Shown here piece after piece: positions 23,624 through 32,518 of a DNA stretch of 64,000 nucleotides. The position numbers and the translations under genes are program-made. The first letter of the stretch is position 1, and every line of letters begins with the position of its first letter. The DNA is taken from NCBI RefSeq assembly GCF_024623455.1, contig NZ_JANIPJ010000001.1, positions 310,001 through 374,000 of the forward strand. The letters are read 5' to 3'. Under the pieces are notes generated by a model. That model ran no database searches, was not told the DNA's origin, and saw nothing but the letters and a program-made list of their open reading frames with translations. This stretch comes from Paenibacillus soyae. Lineage in GTDB: Bacteria; Bacillota; Bacilli; Paenibacillales; Paenibacillaceae.

Positions 23624-24077
23624 GCTGGACTCCCCTTTCGAAACGAAGCGTCGATTTGCCGGTAGGCCCTTTGTGAATCGACACGGCCTTCATTCCCAAG
23701 GCGAAGCAGAGCGCCATGCTGGGAATATTGTCTGCGGCGACATGGCAGGCCAGATGCCCCAGCGCATTCATCATGGCCCGCATGAGCATGCTTCCCGTGC
23801 CGCTTCTCCGCGCGCCGGGATGGACGACGAGGAGACAGCCCCCGTCTCCCCCGTCCGCCGCGAAGCCAAGTCCCGCTACGCGTCCGTTTTGTTTGGCGAC
23901 AACGACGGCCGCTCTCGACAATCCGTTTTCGTCCGGCAACAGCCAAGACGGTTCCAGGCTGCGAAGCGCATGGAGCGAAGCTACCGTAATCCGCTTCTCC
24001 CCGAACCGAATGATAAAGCCGAGCAATCTCCTCTTCTCTTTCATCCATTCCTCAGGTGTCAGCCGAAGCAGCTCCAT
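23580..24077 (-). CDS. GNAT-family N-acetyltransferase
   Basis: This 165-residue protein shows a GNAT pattern: beta strands around RAAVVVAKQNGRVAGLGFAAD, the acetyl-CoA loop region LLVVHPGARRSGTGSMLMRAMM, and a C-terminal CFALGMKAVSIHKG. The acceptor is unknown. It sits inside the YheC/YheD operon, starting 1 nt after one ATP-grasp gene (TAA-C-ATG) and overlapping the next by 44 nt, so it is likely to act on the same product or protein. The N-terminus MELLRLTPEEWMKEKRRLLGF is unusual for the family. Confidence 0.75.
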   Translation of the reverse strand: MELLRLTPEEWMKEKRRLLGFIIRFGEKRITVASLHALRSLEPSWLLPDENGLSRAAVVVAKQNGRVAGLGFAADGGDGGCLLVVHPGARRSGTGSMLMRAMMNALGHLACHVAADNIPSMALCFALGMKAVSIHKGPTGKSTLRFERGVQHDAARPGHIDAISQ

Positions 24078-24078
24078 G

Positions 24079-25233
24079 TTAGACGCCTCCTGCTCTTCTC
24101 GTTTTTTTGCGCGCGAGATAAGACCCGTATTGAAAAATCCGTTCCAGCGATTTCTGCCTGATATGCGGCTCGTCGAATTTCATCGGTTTGGAATTGGCTT
24201 CAAAAAACCACAGATTTCCGTTGTGGTCGACGCCTAAGTCCATCGACATCTCGCCGAGGCGCTGGCCCGAGGCTCGTTCAATCTGCTTGGCGATCAGGAG
24301 CACGGTCGTTTTGGCCTTATGCAACAGCTTATGTGCCTGCTCCGCGCCGAATGAATACGTAAGCAGCTTCTCCGGGTCCTCGATCCGCCCGCCCCTTGGG
24401 ACGTGGGTCGTAATGCTCGATTCCCCGGCCAGCCGGGCGCCTAGTCCGGTCAGCTCCCAATAGCCCCGCCGGTTTTTCTGCACGAGCGCCCGGAGATCGA
24501 AGCGCCGTTCATTAACGGACGCAAGCTGGATGCCTTGCTGGGCGATATAGGCTTCGCCGCCGCTTTCCTTCTGGATACGCGCCCATAGCTTCTCGAGCGA
24601 AGAGCAGTTATAGGTCGAGCTGCTCCGGTTCTCTTGAATCTTGAGCCTGTACGGCAAGCTCTTGCCTCCGTGAAGGCGTACCGTCATGATGCCTTTGCCG
24701 GCTTTGCCGCTAACCGGCTTCAGGTAAAGATAAGGGTGCTTGCGCATCAGCCGGTTGAGGCTGCTGACGTTCATAAGCTTTCTCGTCGTCGGAATGAACG
24801 GCTTCGTGTTTCTCGACTTTTTGAGCCATTCGAACAAATCCCATTTGTTGAAGAAAGACGGATTGAACAGCATGACGCGCGGGTGCTTGCGGCAGGCGTT
24901 GATCTTCTGTCTGACGGCCGGCTGCATCTCGTCCTCACGGTGGGGGATGCGGTTATAGATGATATCGGGGAAAGGCATGAGCTTCCTTTGCCATTTTTTC
25001 GATTCGGCGTGGTAGACGTAGCCCCGAAGCATTTTGCGGCGGAACAGCAAGTTGCTGACGGTCAGCACATACACTAGAAAGCCCATGGTTTGCCCGGTCC
25101 GGATCAAATCCGCGAAGTTGCTGCGGTTACCGCGGAAATCTCCGTCCGGGTCTTCGGTGGTCAGAATAGCGAGAACAAGCGTTTTTTTCATTGGCTCTTT
25201 GAGCTGCTTAATTTCCTGAATGGGCTCATTCAT
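24079..25233 (-). CDS. YheC/YheD-family ATP-grasp protein (short form 2)
   Basis: This is a 384-residue ATP-grasp protein with YLYLKPVSGKAGKGI, YIAQQGIQL, FDLRALVQK and LWFFEANSKP in order. It begins with MNEPIQEIKQLKEPMKKT ahead of a segment (LVLAILTTED) shared by the family, and lacks the long N-terminal domain. The ATG at 25233 overlaps the stop of the upstream paralogue (ATGA) and follows GGGAGGGGA. Upstream in-frame starts inside the previous gene were rejected. Confidence 0.85.
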   Translation of the reverse strand: MNEPIQEIKQLKEPMKKTLVLAILTTEDPDGDFRGNRSNFADLIRTGQTMGFLVYVLTVSNLLFRRKMLRGYVYHAESKKWQRKLMPFPDIIYNRIPHREDEMQPAVRQKINACRKHPRVMLFNPSFFNKWDLFEWLKKSRNTKPFIPTTRKLMNVSSLNRLMRKHPYLYLKPVSGKAGKGIMTVRLHGGKSLPYRLKIQENRSSSTYNCSSLEKLWARIQKESGGEAYIAQQGIQLASVNERRFDLRALVQKNRRGYWELTGLGARLAGESSITTHVPRGGRIEDPEKLLTYSFGAEQAHKLLHKAKTTVLLIAKQIERASGQRLGEMSMDLGVDHNGNLWFFEANSKPMKFDEPHIRQKSLERIFQYGSYLARKKTRRAGGV

Positions 25234-26606
25234 AGAGCGTCCCCTCCCTGGAACCGGCTCAAATACAAGCAATGCTCGAATATATAGGAGACGGAGGCCT
25301 TGCCCTCCGATCGTAGTGCGGGATGCTTGAAGATGGAGCGTCCCGGCTTGGCGTTCGCTTCGAACATCCATACGTCGCCGGATTTGTCGATGCCGATGTC
25401 AAGTCCGAGCTCGCCCAGCCGATGCGGATAGTTGCGCTCGATCGCCTCGGAGAGCTTCACGGCTACGCGCTTCGCTTTCTCCAGAATCGCATTCGCTTCG
25501 CTGCCGAACGTGCGTCCCAGCGCTTGCTCCGGCGTCATGAGCGAACCGCCGTTTTTCACATGCGTCGTGACGCTTCCGCGTCCTGCTTTTTTGGCTCCGA
25601 TGCCGGCGGGAACCCATTGATTGTGGCCGTTCTTATGCATGTGGAACCGGAAATCGAGTTGGCATTTGTCGATCTCGACCAGCCGGATTCCCTGCTGCGC
25701 CACGTATTGGCTGATGCGTCCGCCGAGTCTGGCCTGAAGCATTCTCATCATCGATGAGAAGCTAGGATAGCGGACCAGAACGTTCTGGCTGCCTCTGCGG
25801 TATCGAACGAAATAACCGCGGACCGGGTGGTACGTCAAGCGGTAGATGCCGATGCCGAGACTGCCTCCGCCCGGCTTGAAATACAGGAACTGATATTTCT
25901 CCAGCATTTCCTTGATTTTGGCAGGCGAAGGATTGGCGACGGATTCGGGGAGATGGGCGAGCGCTTCGGGATCGTTGTCGAGAAGCTTGTAGACGTCCGC
26001 CTTGTTCAAAAAGCTCCAGTTAAAGAGGGGGATCTGCTTCTTCACGAACCGTTCCCTAACGGAGCTGATATAGGACGTTGATTCGGCCTTCCGATTCGGC
26101 AGCCGGTTGTAGACGACGTCCGGAAGAGGCACGACCTTGCGGAACCAGCCGCCCTGCGCGTTGAGGAAATAGCCGTTGACCGTTTCCTTCTGCCAGTTGA
26201 TGTCGTTCGGCGTAAATCCGAACATATAGGCTTTGCGCGAGCCCGTGCGGATCACTTCCTTGATAAAGCCCGAGCGGTTGCCGAACGGGTAGCTTTCCGC
26301 CGGATGAATCGTATCGGTCAGAATGCCGACGAGCGGGCCGAGCTGGATCTCGTTATCGCCCGTGCTTATCAGGCACACGTTGCCGGTCTTCGGCACTTTG
26401 ATGGCGTTCCTGACGCCAGCCGACAGATAGACATGATTGCCGGCACGCCTCAGCAGCTTGACGGGCGCTGAAATCGCGACATTGCCGAGCTTGATGCGAA
26501 TCGACCTTTTGCCGGCTAGCTTGAACTGCTTGTAGAGAGGGCTGGACAAATAAACGACTCTATCGGACTGCTGGGAGAAGTGTACGTTACAAGTTGTCAA
26601 ACTCAT
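25230..26606 (-). CDS. YheD-type ATP-grasp protein (long form 2)
   Basis: This is a 458-residue long-form paralogue. An N-terminal beta-rich domain (about 1-90, including KRSIRIKLGNVAISAPVKLL) precedes LGPLVGILTD and the ATP-grasp part: YFKPGGGSLGIGI, YVAQQGIRL, LDFRFHMHKNG and VWMFEANAKP. Start and stop both overlap neighbours by 4 nt (ATGA). B. subtilis YheD, a spore-coat-associated protein, has the same two-part build. Confidence 0.87.
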   Translation of the reverse strand: MSLTTCNVHFSQQSDRVVYLSSPLYKQFKLAGKRSIRIKLGNVAISAPVKLLRRAGNHVYLSAGVRNAIKVPKTGNVCLISTGDNEIQLGPLVGILTDTIHPAESYPFGNRSGFIKEVIRTGSRKAYMFGFTPNDINWQKETVNGYFLNAQGGWFRKVVPLPDVVYNRLPNRKAESTSYISSVRERFVKKQIPLFNWSFLNKADVYKLLDNDPEALAHLPESVANPSPAKIKEMLEKYQFLYFKPGGGSLGIGIYRLTYHPVRGYFVRYRRGSQNVLVRYPSFSSMMRMLQARLGGRISQYVAQQGIRLVEIDKCQLDFRFHMHKNGHNQWVPAGIGAKKAGRGSVTTHVKNGGSLMTPEQALGRTFGSEANAILEKAKRVAVKLSEAIERNYPHRLGELGLDIGIDKSGDVWMFEANAKPGRSIFKHPALRSEGKASVSYIFEHCLYLSRFQGGDAL

Positions 26607-27823
26607 CGATGAACCTCCTGAACGTTTGAGGACCTCAGCCTGGCGGCAATAGCGATCGAACGCTGCGGCTGAACGAGGTCGTATGCGGATTCAGCGGATA
26701 CAAAGGTCGGCGCTGCGCGATTGGTCAAGTAACTGGCATAGCGAAGGGGACGTTCGATCGACAGCTTCATGGCGGAGTCGTCTCCGATTTGGCGGAACGC
26801 GTCGCGCCCCGGCTTGGAATTGGCTTCCAGAAGCCAGAGCTTGCCGGAAGGTTCGATGCCGAAGTCAAAGGCCAGCTCGCCGAATCTTCCGAAGCTGTCT
26901 TCTAGTCGTTTTGCTGTATGCCCACATATTGTATGGATTTTCCTGTATAAACGTTCGGCTTCGGGCTTGCCAAAGTTCGTTTCCAGCAAACGCCCAGCCG
27001 ATATCGCCGCGCCGCCGCCGTGCAAATTCGAGGTCAATGAACCCGATTCCCCGCGCCGCGCCGCCATGCCTGTCAATTTCCAAGCGCCGCTCCCGTCCTT
27101 CTGCAGCAAAACTCTTATATCGAAGGGACGATTCTCTATATCGCGCAAGACGAGATACGGCTGAATAAGAAATGCGGATCCCCGCATGAACGGCTTCAGC
27201 CAACCCGAAAGCTCCGTTATCTCCGCAAAGGAACGGCTGAACCGGCGGTTGCTGCCCGTGCGTCCCCGCGCAAGCAGCTCGCCGGAGAGCGCCGCCAGCG
27301 AGATATGGACAAGCCCTCGGCCCTGCATGCCGGCGGCCGGCTTCAGAACGAGCCCGGATTTGCGCTCCGGCAGCCGGTTCCTAAGGGCGTCCGCCGTGTA
27401 GGGGGTAGTCCTAGGAAGATAAGGGGCGAGCGCATCGTCCTCCAGCAGCGCCTGGTAGATCGTCAGTTTGCCGGGTAGCTTGCCGTTCAGGAACTGGAAC
27501 CGGCGCTGCTCCCCCATGCGGGCCAGCGTTATGGCGGCGCTTCGCCTCTCCTCTGCGCTCCGGCAGAAGCTGCGGTCGTAGACGACATCGGGAAGAGGGA
27601 CGGGCTGCCGCTCCCATGCGCCGTCCGCGTAACGGCTGCCGAAAAGCGTTTGAGTCCGCGGGTTATAGTCGGCCGCAGTGAACACGTAAGCTTGCATGCC
27701 CATTGCAATCGAGGCCGAGAGCAGCTCGCGGCAAAGCCGCGGCTCGGACGGGAAGGCCTGCTCGTTCCCGCGGCTTGGAGGCGAAGCGAATATGCCGAAA
27801 ACGGCGGAAGCTGGCAGCTTCAT
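26603..27823 (-). CDS. YheC/YheD-family ATP-grasp protein (short form 1)
   Basis: This is a 406-residue short form. It keeps LVLKPAAGMQGRGL, FDIRVLLQKDG and LWLLEANSKPG, but the QQGIxL segment seen in the other four is replaced by LIQPYLVL, so its ATP or substrate site has diverged most. It also carries a C-terminal extension of about 35 residues after the family end (from NRAAPTF). The ATG at 27823 is supported by GGGAGGGAG; it starts 16 nt after the preceding stop and overlaps the next gene by 4 nt. Confidence 0.83.
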   Translation of the reverse strand: MKLPASAVFGIFASPPSRGNEQAFPSEPRLCRELLSASIAMGMQAYVFTAADYNPRTQTLFGSRYADGAWERQPVPLPDVVYDRSFCRSAEERRSAAITLARMGEQRRFQFLNGKLPGKLTIYQALLEDDALAPYLPRTTPYTADALRNRLPERKSGLVLKPAAGMQGRGLVHISLAALSGELLARGRTGSNRRFSRSFAEITELSGWLKPFMRGSAFLIQPYLVLRDIENRPFDIRVLLQKDGSGAWKLTGMAARRGESGSLTSNLHGGGAAISAGRLLETNFGKPEAERLYRKIHTICGHTAKRLEDSFGRFGELAFDFGIEPSGKLWLLEANSKPGRDAFRQIGDDSAMKLSIERPLRYASYLTNRAAPTFVSAESAYDLVQPQRSIAIAARLRSSNVQEVHR

Positions 27824-27839
27824 CTGAATACTCCCTCCC

Positions 27840-29222
27840 TTAGAAGCCCGCGACATAGCGGGCGTATTGAATCATCATCCGTACGGACGGTCTGATCTTG
27901 CCTTCGTTCAGAGGCGTATTGTCGTTCTTCGACGGCTTCGAATTGACTTCAAGCAGCCAGACCTTCCCGTTCGTGTCCAGCGCGAGATCGATGCCAAGCT
28001 CGCCGAAGTGGGCGGGAATATGCTCCTCGATTCCTTTGGCGATCTGGAGCGCCGCGCTTCGAAGCCGGCCGGACGTGTCCAAGCGGTTTACGCTTGTACT
28101 CAGATTGCTCTTGGCGACTGCCGCGCTGACCGTGCTGAGCGTCCCGCCTCGCGCCAGGTTCGATACGAAATGCTGGCTTCCCGCCGTCCGCGCGACGATC
28201 GAGGTGATGACCCAATTGCCGCTCGCGTTTTTCTGGACGAGCGCGCGGAAATCGACGGGGCGTTTTTGAATTTCGATCAGCTGCAGGCCCTGCTGAATTT
28301 GATAGCGCACCGACTTCATCTTGACGGAAAGTGAGGCGTACAGCTTAGCGAGGCTCGCATACGTTGTTTTTTTCGATCCCGTAGGAGTCGCGTGAAGCGC
28401 CTGATAGCTAGAGCCATCCAGATTCGAGACGCGTATGATGCCTTTGCCGAGGCTTCCGCGCACGGGCTTCAGGAACACATTGGCGTGTTTCCCGCACATC
28501 GAGCGAAGCGTGGCGTAATTGCGAAGCAGATGGGATTCCGGCAAATAACGGGTCAGGTTTTCGTCCGCCTTCAGCGCGTCGAACACCTCCGTTTTGTCCA
28601 GAAACTTCTCGTTGAATACGATCGTCGAATGGCTTTGCTTGGTCTCCCGCAAAAAGCGCTGCACCGATTCGCTGTTCTCGAGCTTGCGGGTCGTCAGCCG
28701 GTTGTTCACGACATCCGGGGCCGGCATCGTCGTCTGCTTCCAGCCTCCGGCATAAATCCATCCCTGCACGCTGCTCGTGTCCGCGCCGATATGATGCGGG
28801 GCGAAGAAGAAGACGAACGCGCCTTGCGCTTTGCAAGCCTCGACCAGCTCCTTGCAGAACATGGTAATGCTCCCGAACGGCTTATCGGGCGTCATAGGAA
28901 AGTCCCGGCTGATCAAAACGCCGATTAGGGGGCCGAGTGAAAGCACGCCTGTGCCCGGCTTATAGTGGAGCCGCAGATGATGACGATCGGAGCCGGCGGC
29001 CGGCAGTCCCATCTTTTTCGCCAGAGACTGGCTGACGCGCATGCCCGAAAATCTCGCGACGGGTATAATTTTGACATGCTGGCGGAGGGAGCCGAATTTC
29101 AGCCGCACATGCTGGCCGCGGGGGATTTTCCAATATCGGATGTAGCTTTCGCCCAGCATGATCGTGTCTTCCGGCAGCTTATCCGAGCTGATCACCTGTA
29201 TGGCAACTTTCGTTTTGAGCAT
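27840..29222 (-). CDS. YheD-type ATP-grasp protein (long form 1)
   Basis: This 460-residue protein is the first gene of the operon. The N-terminal domain (1-100, including KIPRGQHVRLKFGS) precedes LGPLIGVLIS and the ATP-grasp segments VFLKPVRGSLGKGI, YQIQQGLQL, VDFRALVQK and VWLLEVNSKP. The ATG at 29222 follows AAGGAG at 11 nt; the longer frame to 29258 has no site. A possible mother-cell sporulation promoter lies about 90 bp upstream. Confidence 0.87.
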   Translation of the reverse strand: MLKTKVAIQVISSDKLPEDTIMLGESYIRYWKIPRGQHVRLKFGSLRQHVKIIPVARFSGMRVSQSLAKKMGLPAAGSDRHHLRLHYKPGTGVLSLGPLIGVLISRDFPMTPDKPFGSITMFCKELVEACKAQGAFVFFFAPHHIGADTSSVQGWIYAGGWKQTTMPAPDVVNNRLTTRKLENSESVQRFLRETKQSHSTIVFNEKFLDKTEVFDALKADENLTRYLPESHLLRNYATLRSMCGKHANVFLKPVRGSLGKGIIRVSNLDGSSYQALHATPTGSKKTTYASLAKLYASLSVKMKSVRYQIQQGLQLIEIQKRPVDFRALVQKNASGNWVITSIVARTAGSQHFVSNLARGGTLSTVSAAVAKSNLSTSVNRLDTSGRLRSAALQIAKGIEEHIPAHFGELGIDLALDTNGKVWLLEVNSKPSKNDNTPLNEGKIRPSVRMMIQYARYVAGF

Positions 29223-29305
29223 TTCTTTTATTTCTCCTTCCGAACCACGGGAGCTCATGCGATCGGGGGCGTAACGGCATAAGTTGTTTTGAAACGAATT
29301 AATTT

Positions 29306-29332
29306 ATCATATGAAGCCTTATGGGTGTTTGT
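29306..29332 (-). promoter_or_regulatory. Possible sigma-E/sigma-K promoter of the YheC/YheD operon
   Basis: On the minus strand CATATGAT (29306-29313) fits the CATANNNT -10 of mother-cell sigma factors, with ACA 16 nt upstream (29330-29332) as in sigma-K promoters. The match is short and could be chance, but it lies in the right place and the family is sporulation-linked. Confidence 0.35.
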
Positions 29333-29444
29333 GATTGTATCGAAGAGGAGGCGCCTTGCCGGAGGGAGATTCCGCAGTCATAGAGGGAGGAGGGAATTCA
29401 TAGAATGAAGGGTGAGAGCGTATCAAGCAAGGAGGAATAATAGA

Positions 29445-29765
29445 ATGGAGCAACGAAGCAGATGGAAAGAAAAGGGGCGTCATCTCCTGTACCTGATTGC
29501 GGCGCTGGCTATGCTGTTCTATGCCTTGGCTCGGCTCGAGCAGGGCGGAACCGGTGAGGGCTTTCGAGTATTCTGGTATGCTTGGCTTGGATTCGCGGCC
29601 GTGATCATCGCTGCCAACGTGAACATGCTCTTGTTCGTAAACGAGGAGAAGCGGCGCGAGCTGGCGCGCATCAAGAAGGCGAAGGCTCTGCAATGGGAGC
29701 GGAGCTTGGAGCGGACCTTCGCGAAGCGCGAGAAGGACAAGCGTTCGGCGAGAGCCAGGCAGTAG
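29445..29765 (+). CDS. Small two-helix membrane protein
   Basis: This 106-residue hypothetical protein has two hydrophobic segments (about residues 10-26 and 41-64), then a highly charged cytoplasmic coiled tail (KKAKALQWERSLERTFAKREKDKRSARARQ). I do not recognise a named family. The start follows GGAGGAATAATAGA. It is a single-gene unit divergent from the YheC/YheD operon and closed by a strong terminator. Confidence 0.7.
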   Translation: MEQRSRWKEKGRHLLYLIAALAMLFYALARLEQGGTGEGFRVFWYAWLGFAAVIIAANVNMLLFVNEEKRRELARIKKAKALQWERSLERTFAKREKDKRSARARQ

Positions 29766-29790
29766 GAGCGTCCCGAACACGAAAGGAAAA

Positions 29791-29830
29791 AAAGAAGAAC
29801 CTGCTTCAGGGAAGCGGATTCTTCTTTTTT
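29791..29830. terminator. Terminator between the small membrane protein and XRE gene
   Basis: AAGAAGAA...TTCTTCTT outer and CTGCTTC/GAAGCGG inner stem with T6 on the plus strand and A-rich sequence on the other side; serves both convergent genes. Confidence 0.8.
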
Positions 29831-29849
29831 GTTTGTTCTTAAGAGAACT

Positions 29850-30221
29850 CTATGAATCGAACGAATGCAATTCCTTGAATTGCACGAGCTGCTTGACGAA
29901 TTTGTAGACGGCTTCCTGCTCCTTCACGTTCAAGCCCTGCAGCTGAATTGCGATCTTTTCGGCGTATCGCGACTCTTCCGCTTCGGCGGGGACGGCTGGC
30001 GCTTCCTTCGCGCGGATGTTCACGACGTCTTCGAGCGGGGTGTGCAGGGCGGCGGCGATTTTGTTCAGCACGTCGATCGTCGGATTTTTTTCGCCGCGTT
30101 CGACTTGTCCCATGTACGATGCGTTAATATCCGCTCTCAGCGCGAGCTGCTCCTGGCTTAGTCCCTTGGCCTTACGCAGAATGCGGATGTTCTCTCCGAT
30201 CCTCTGTCCGATGTCGCTCAT
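29850..30221 (-). CDS. XRE-family HTH regulator
   Basis: This 123-residue protein has an N-terminal Cro/C1-type HTH (residues 8-65, LSQEQLALRADINASYMGQVERGEKNPTI split by the recognition turn), a short linker with EAPAVPAEAE, and a C-terminal helical segment that may dimerise. GAGGTG precedes the ATG. It is divergent from the unknown gene at 30400, and the region between carries GACTA/TAGTC dyads overlapping that gene's promoter, so it probably represses itself and its neighbour. Confidence 0.85.
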   Translation of the reverse strand: MSDIGQRIGENIRILRKAKGLSQEQLALRADINASYMGQVERGEKNPTIDVLNKIAAALHTPLEDVVNIRAKEAPAVPAEAEESRYAEKIAIQLQGLNVKEQEAVYKFVKQLVQFKELHSFDS

Positions 30222-30294
30222 TTTTTCACCTCAGCCTAACGATAGAATGTTACCGCGGATGCAACAACATTATATAGAATGCTTCTAAAATCGT

Positions 30295-30335
30295 GACTAT
30301 AGTCATTGACTGTGAAATAGTCGAATGATTATAAT
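30295..30335 (+). promoter_or_regulatory. Promoter with dyad operators for the gene at 30400
   Basis: TTGACT (30306-30311) and TATAAT (30330-30335), 18-bp spacer. A perfect GACTATAGTC (30295-30304) and a second dyad GACT-N7-AGTC (30308-30322) cover the -35 and spacer: a likely repressor site. Confidence 0.6.
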
Positions 30336-30399
30336 TAACATAAATATGCAGTTGTGTTAGACTAGTGGAATGCAAACGCGGAAGGGAGAGTGAGGGAGA

Positions 30400-30867
30400 A
30401 TGGTAGAGGAGTTCGAGTTTTTCCGCAATGTGCGGTCCTATTATTGCCATGTGAAGTTTACGGTATCCTTCACTTACCGCTTCTCGCACCGGCATTCGAA
30501 GAGGGTAATGGCCAGAGGCTCGTTCGGCTGCGGCGTGAACGTGCGGTCGCAGACGGTGGAGTACGTCATGCAGCTGAAGTCCGACCCGATCGAGCGCCCC
30601 CGCAGCGAGAGCGGCTCCTTCCTTTTCACTACGCTTTACGAGGCTATTCCATCCCAAATGATAGAATTCGAGAATTATCCTATATATAAGGTTCGGTACC
30701 GGGTGCCGATCGATTACGACTGGCAGCAATTTGTCGTGCGCGGGGCGGAGAACGCCATCAATCCGGGCACGATCGGGCAGCTGTTCAGGAAGTGGAAGCT
30801 GCATGGCGCAAACGGCGAAGCCGTGGACGCGGGATTGAAGGTGGAGAAAATTGAATTCCATTGGTAG
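30400..30867 (+). CDS. Hypothetical protein, XRE-controlled
   Basis: This 155-residue soluble protein (starts MVEEFEFFRNVRSYY) is rich in Arg, Tyr and Phe and probably a beta/alpha mix; no signal or membrane segment and no motif I recognise. GAGGGAGA lies right before the ATG. Because its promoter is covered by dyads that fit the divergent HTH regulator, the two may form a small regulated module. Nothing in the sequence shows the function. Confidence 0.65.
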   Translation: MVEEFEFFRNVRSYYCHVKFTVSFTYRFSHRHSKRVMARGSFGCGVNVRSQTVEYVMQLKSDPIERPRSESGSFLFTTLYEAIPSQMIEFENYPIYKVRYRVPIDYDWQQFVVRGAENAINPGTIGQLFRKWKLHGANGEAVDAGLKVEKIEFHW

Positions 30868-30929
30868 CCCCGTTTCCGAAGAAGGGCGGCCTTGCTCTAT
30901 AATAGAAGGAGACAAGGAGTTGAGCATAC

Positions 30930-32285
30930 GTGGCTACCAATCATGAACAGGGAAACGAATCCGGCACGAAGCACGAACAGATCCTGCAGCATATCCAGAG
31001 CTTGAAGATCGGAACAAAAATTTCGGTTAGAGCGATCGCGAAGTCGCTGCGCGTGAGCGAGGGTACCGTCTATAAGGCGTTCAAGGAGGCGGAGGCTTCC
31101 GGGCTTGTCAGCACGAAGGAGAGGATCGGCACCGTCCGCATCGACCGCAAGCGAAGGGAAGCGCTCGACCTGCTGACCTTCGGAGAAGTGGCCCGCATCG
31201 TAGACGGCAAAATTTGCGGCGGGGAGGATGGACTCGAGAAATCCCTTCATAAATTTGTTATCGGGGCGATGGAGCTGGACGCGATGCTGCGCTACATCGA
31301 CGAAGGCAGCCTGCTCATTGTGGGCAACCGGGTTAGCGCTCACCGATGCGCGCTGGAACAAGGGGCCGGCGTGCTTATTACGGGCGGCTTCGAACCGAGC
31401 GCAGAGGTCATTCGACTGGCGGATGAGCTGTCTCTGCCTATACTTTCATCCCGCCACGATACGTTTACGGTGGCCTCGTTGATCAACAGGGCGATGTATG
31501 ACCGTCTGATCAAACGAAAAATTATGCTGATTGAGGATATCGTGACGTTCAGCCGTCCCGCGGACGTGATGAAGAGCGGCGAGACGGTGGCGGACTACGT
31601 CAAGCTGTCCGCTAAATCCGGTTACTCCAGGTTCCCCGTCGTGGATGAACGCGGCAGAGTCGTCGGAATGATGACCGCCAAGGATGCGGTCGGCATCGCC
31701 GAGGATATTCCCGTGGAGAAGGTCATGACGAGACAGCCGATTACGGCAGCGCCGAATATAACGGTGACGTCCGCCGCGCATACGATGGCGGCCGAAGGCA
31801 TCGACTTGCTGCCGATCGTCGACCGTCACCGCAAGCTTCTAGGGGTCGTAACCCGGCAAGAGGTGCTGGACGCGATGCGGTTCGCCGGCAAGCAGCCTGA
31901 ATCGGGTGAAACGTTCGAGGATCTGATGTGGACGGGCTTCGTTCAGTCGGAGGAGAAGGCAGCGGACGACGCGGGGATCAGCTACAGGGGATCGATTACT
32001 CCCCAAATGTCGGGAGCTCTCGGCATGGCGTCGGAAGGACTTCTGTCGACGCTGATGACCCAAGCGGCAAGAAGAATGATTCGCGAGACTGGAAAGAGGG
32101 ATTTCCTGCTGGAGAGCATGACTTCTTATTATGTAAGGCCGGTGCAGATCGACAGCGAGATTACGATTAAGCCGAAGCCGCTCGAGCTGAGCCGGAAGTT
32201 CTCCAAGCTGGAGATCGAAGTGCAGGACCGCCAAGGATTAGCAGCAAAAGCCATGCTCACAGCCCAAATGATCGACCCCTATTAA
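30930..32285 (+). CDS. ytoI: YtoI-type DRTGG/CBS/hotdog protein
   Basis: This 451-residue four-part protein has an N-terminal winged helix (about 12-70), a DRTGG domain (80-190, VITGGFEPSAEVIRLADE), two CBS domains (about 205-315, YSRFPVVDERGRVVGMMT and DLLPIVDRHRKLLGVVT) and a C-terminal hotdog thioesterase-like domain. CBS pairs bind adenine nucleotides such as c-di-AMP or AMP; the combination suggests a nucleotide-sensing regulator. GTG start at 30930 with AAGGAG ten bases upstream. B. subtilis ytoI lies in the same dnaE neighbourhood. Confidence 0.88.
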   Translation: MATNHEQGNESGTKHEQILQHIQSLKIGTKISVRAIAKSLRVSEGTVYKAFKEAEASGLVSTKERIGTVRIDRKRREALDLLTFGEVARIVDGKICGGEDGLEKSLHKFVIGAMELDAMLRYIDEGSLLIVGNRVSAHRCALEQGAGVLITGGFEPSAEVIRLADELSLPILSSRHDTFTVASLINRAMYDRLIKRKIMLIEDIVTFSRPADVMKSGETVADYVKLSAKSGYSRFPVVDERGRVVGMMTAKDAVGIAEDIPVEKVMTRQPITAAPNITVTSAAHTMAAEGIDLLPIVDRHRKLLGVVTRQEVLDAMRFAGKQPESGETFEDLMWTGFVQSEEKAADDAGISYRGSITPQMSGALGMASEGLLSTLMTQAARRMIRETGKRDFLLESMTSYYVRPVQIDSEITIKPKPLELSRKFSKLEIEVQDRQGLAAKAMLTAQMIDPY

Positions 32286-32291
32286 GAGGAA

Positions 32292-32456
32292 GTTCAAAAA
32301 AACGCTTTTGATCACGATGAGAATTCAGGAGGCAAGCTCGACATCGAATATTGAATTCAGCCGGATCTTCCGGTGCTCACGTAGCTCCACTACGCTCCGC
32401 TCCTCAGATCCTAGCTTCATCCAATTTTCTCGGTGCTGAAAAGCGATTTTTTGAAC
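32292..32456. repeat. Intergenic palindrome-ended repeat, copy 2
   Basis: This 165-bp copy of the element at 8187-8352 has the same block order. The outer ends GTTCAAAAAAA and TTTTTTGAAC are still inverted. Differences are concentrated in the arms near the ends and are partly compensatory (AGTCCAC versus AACGC on one side, GTGAAC-like versus AAGCG on the other). Confidence 0.85.
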
Positions 32457-32518
32457 TCTATTGGAATAGAATCAAGGGCATTTAATTCATCACTTGCAAT
32501 ATCGAATTACCGTGAAGT

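Noticed and set aside
29835..29848. GTTCT-TAAG-AGAAC palindrome resembling the SinR-like operators.
   Set aside because: Half-site spacing is 4 instead of 6 and it lies between a terminator and the 3' end of a gene, not at a promoter; taken as chance.
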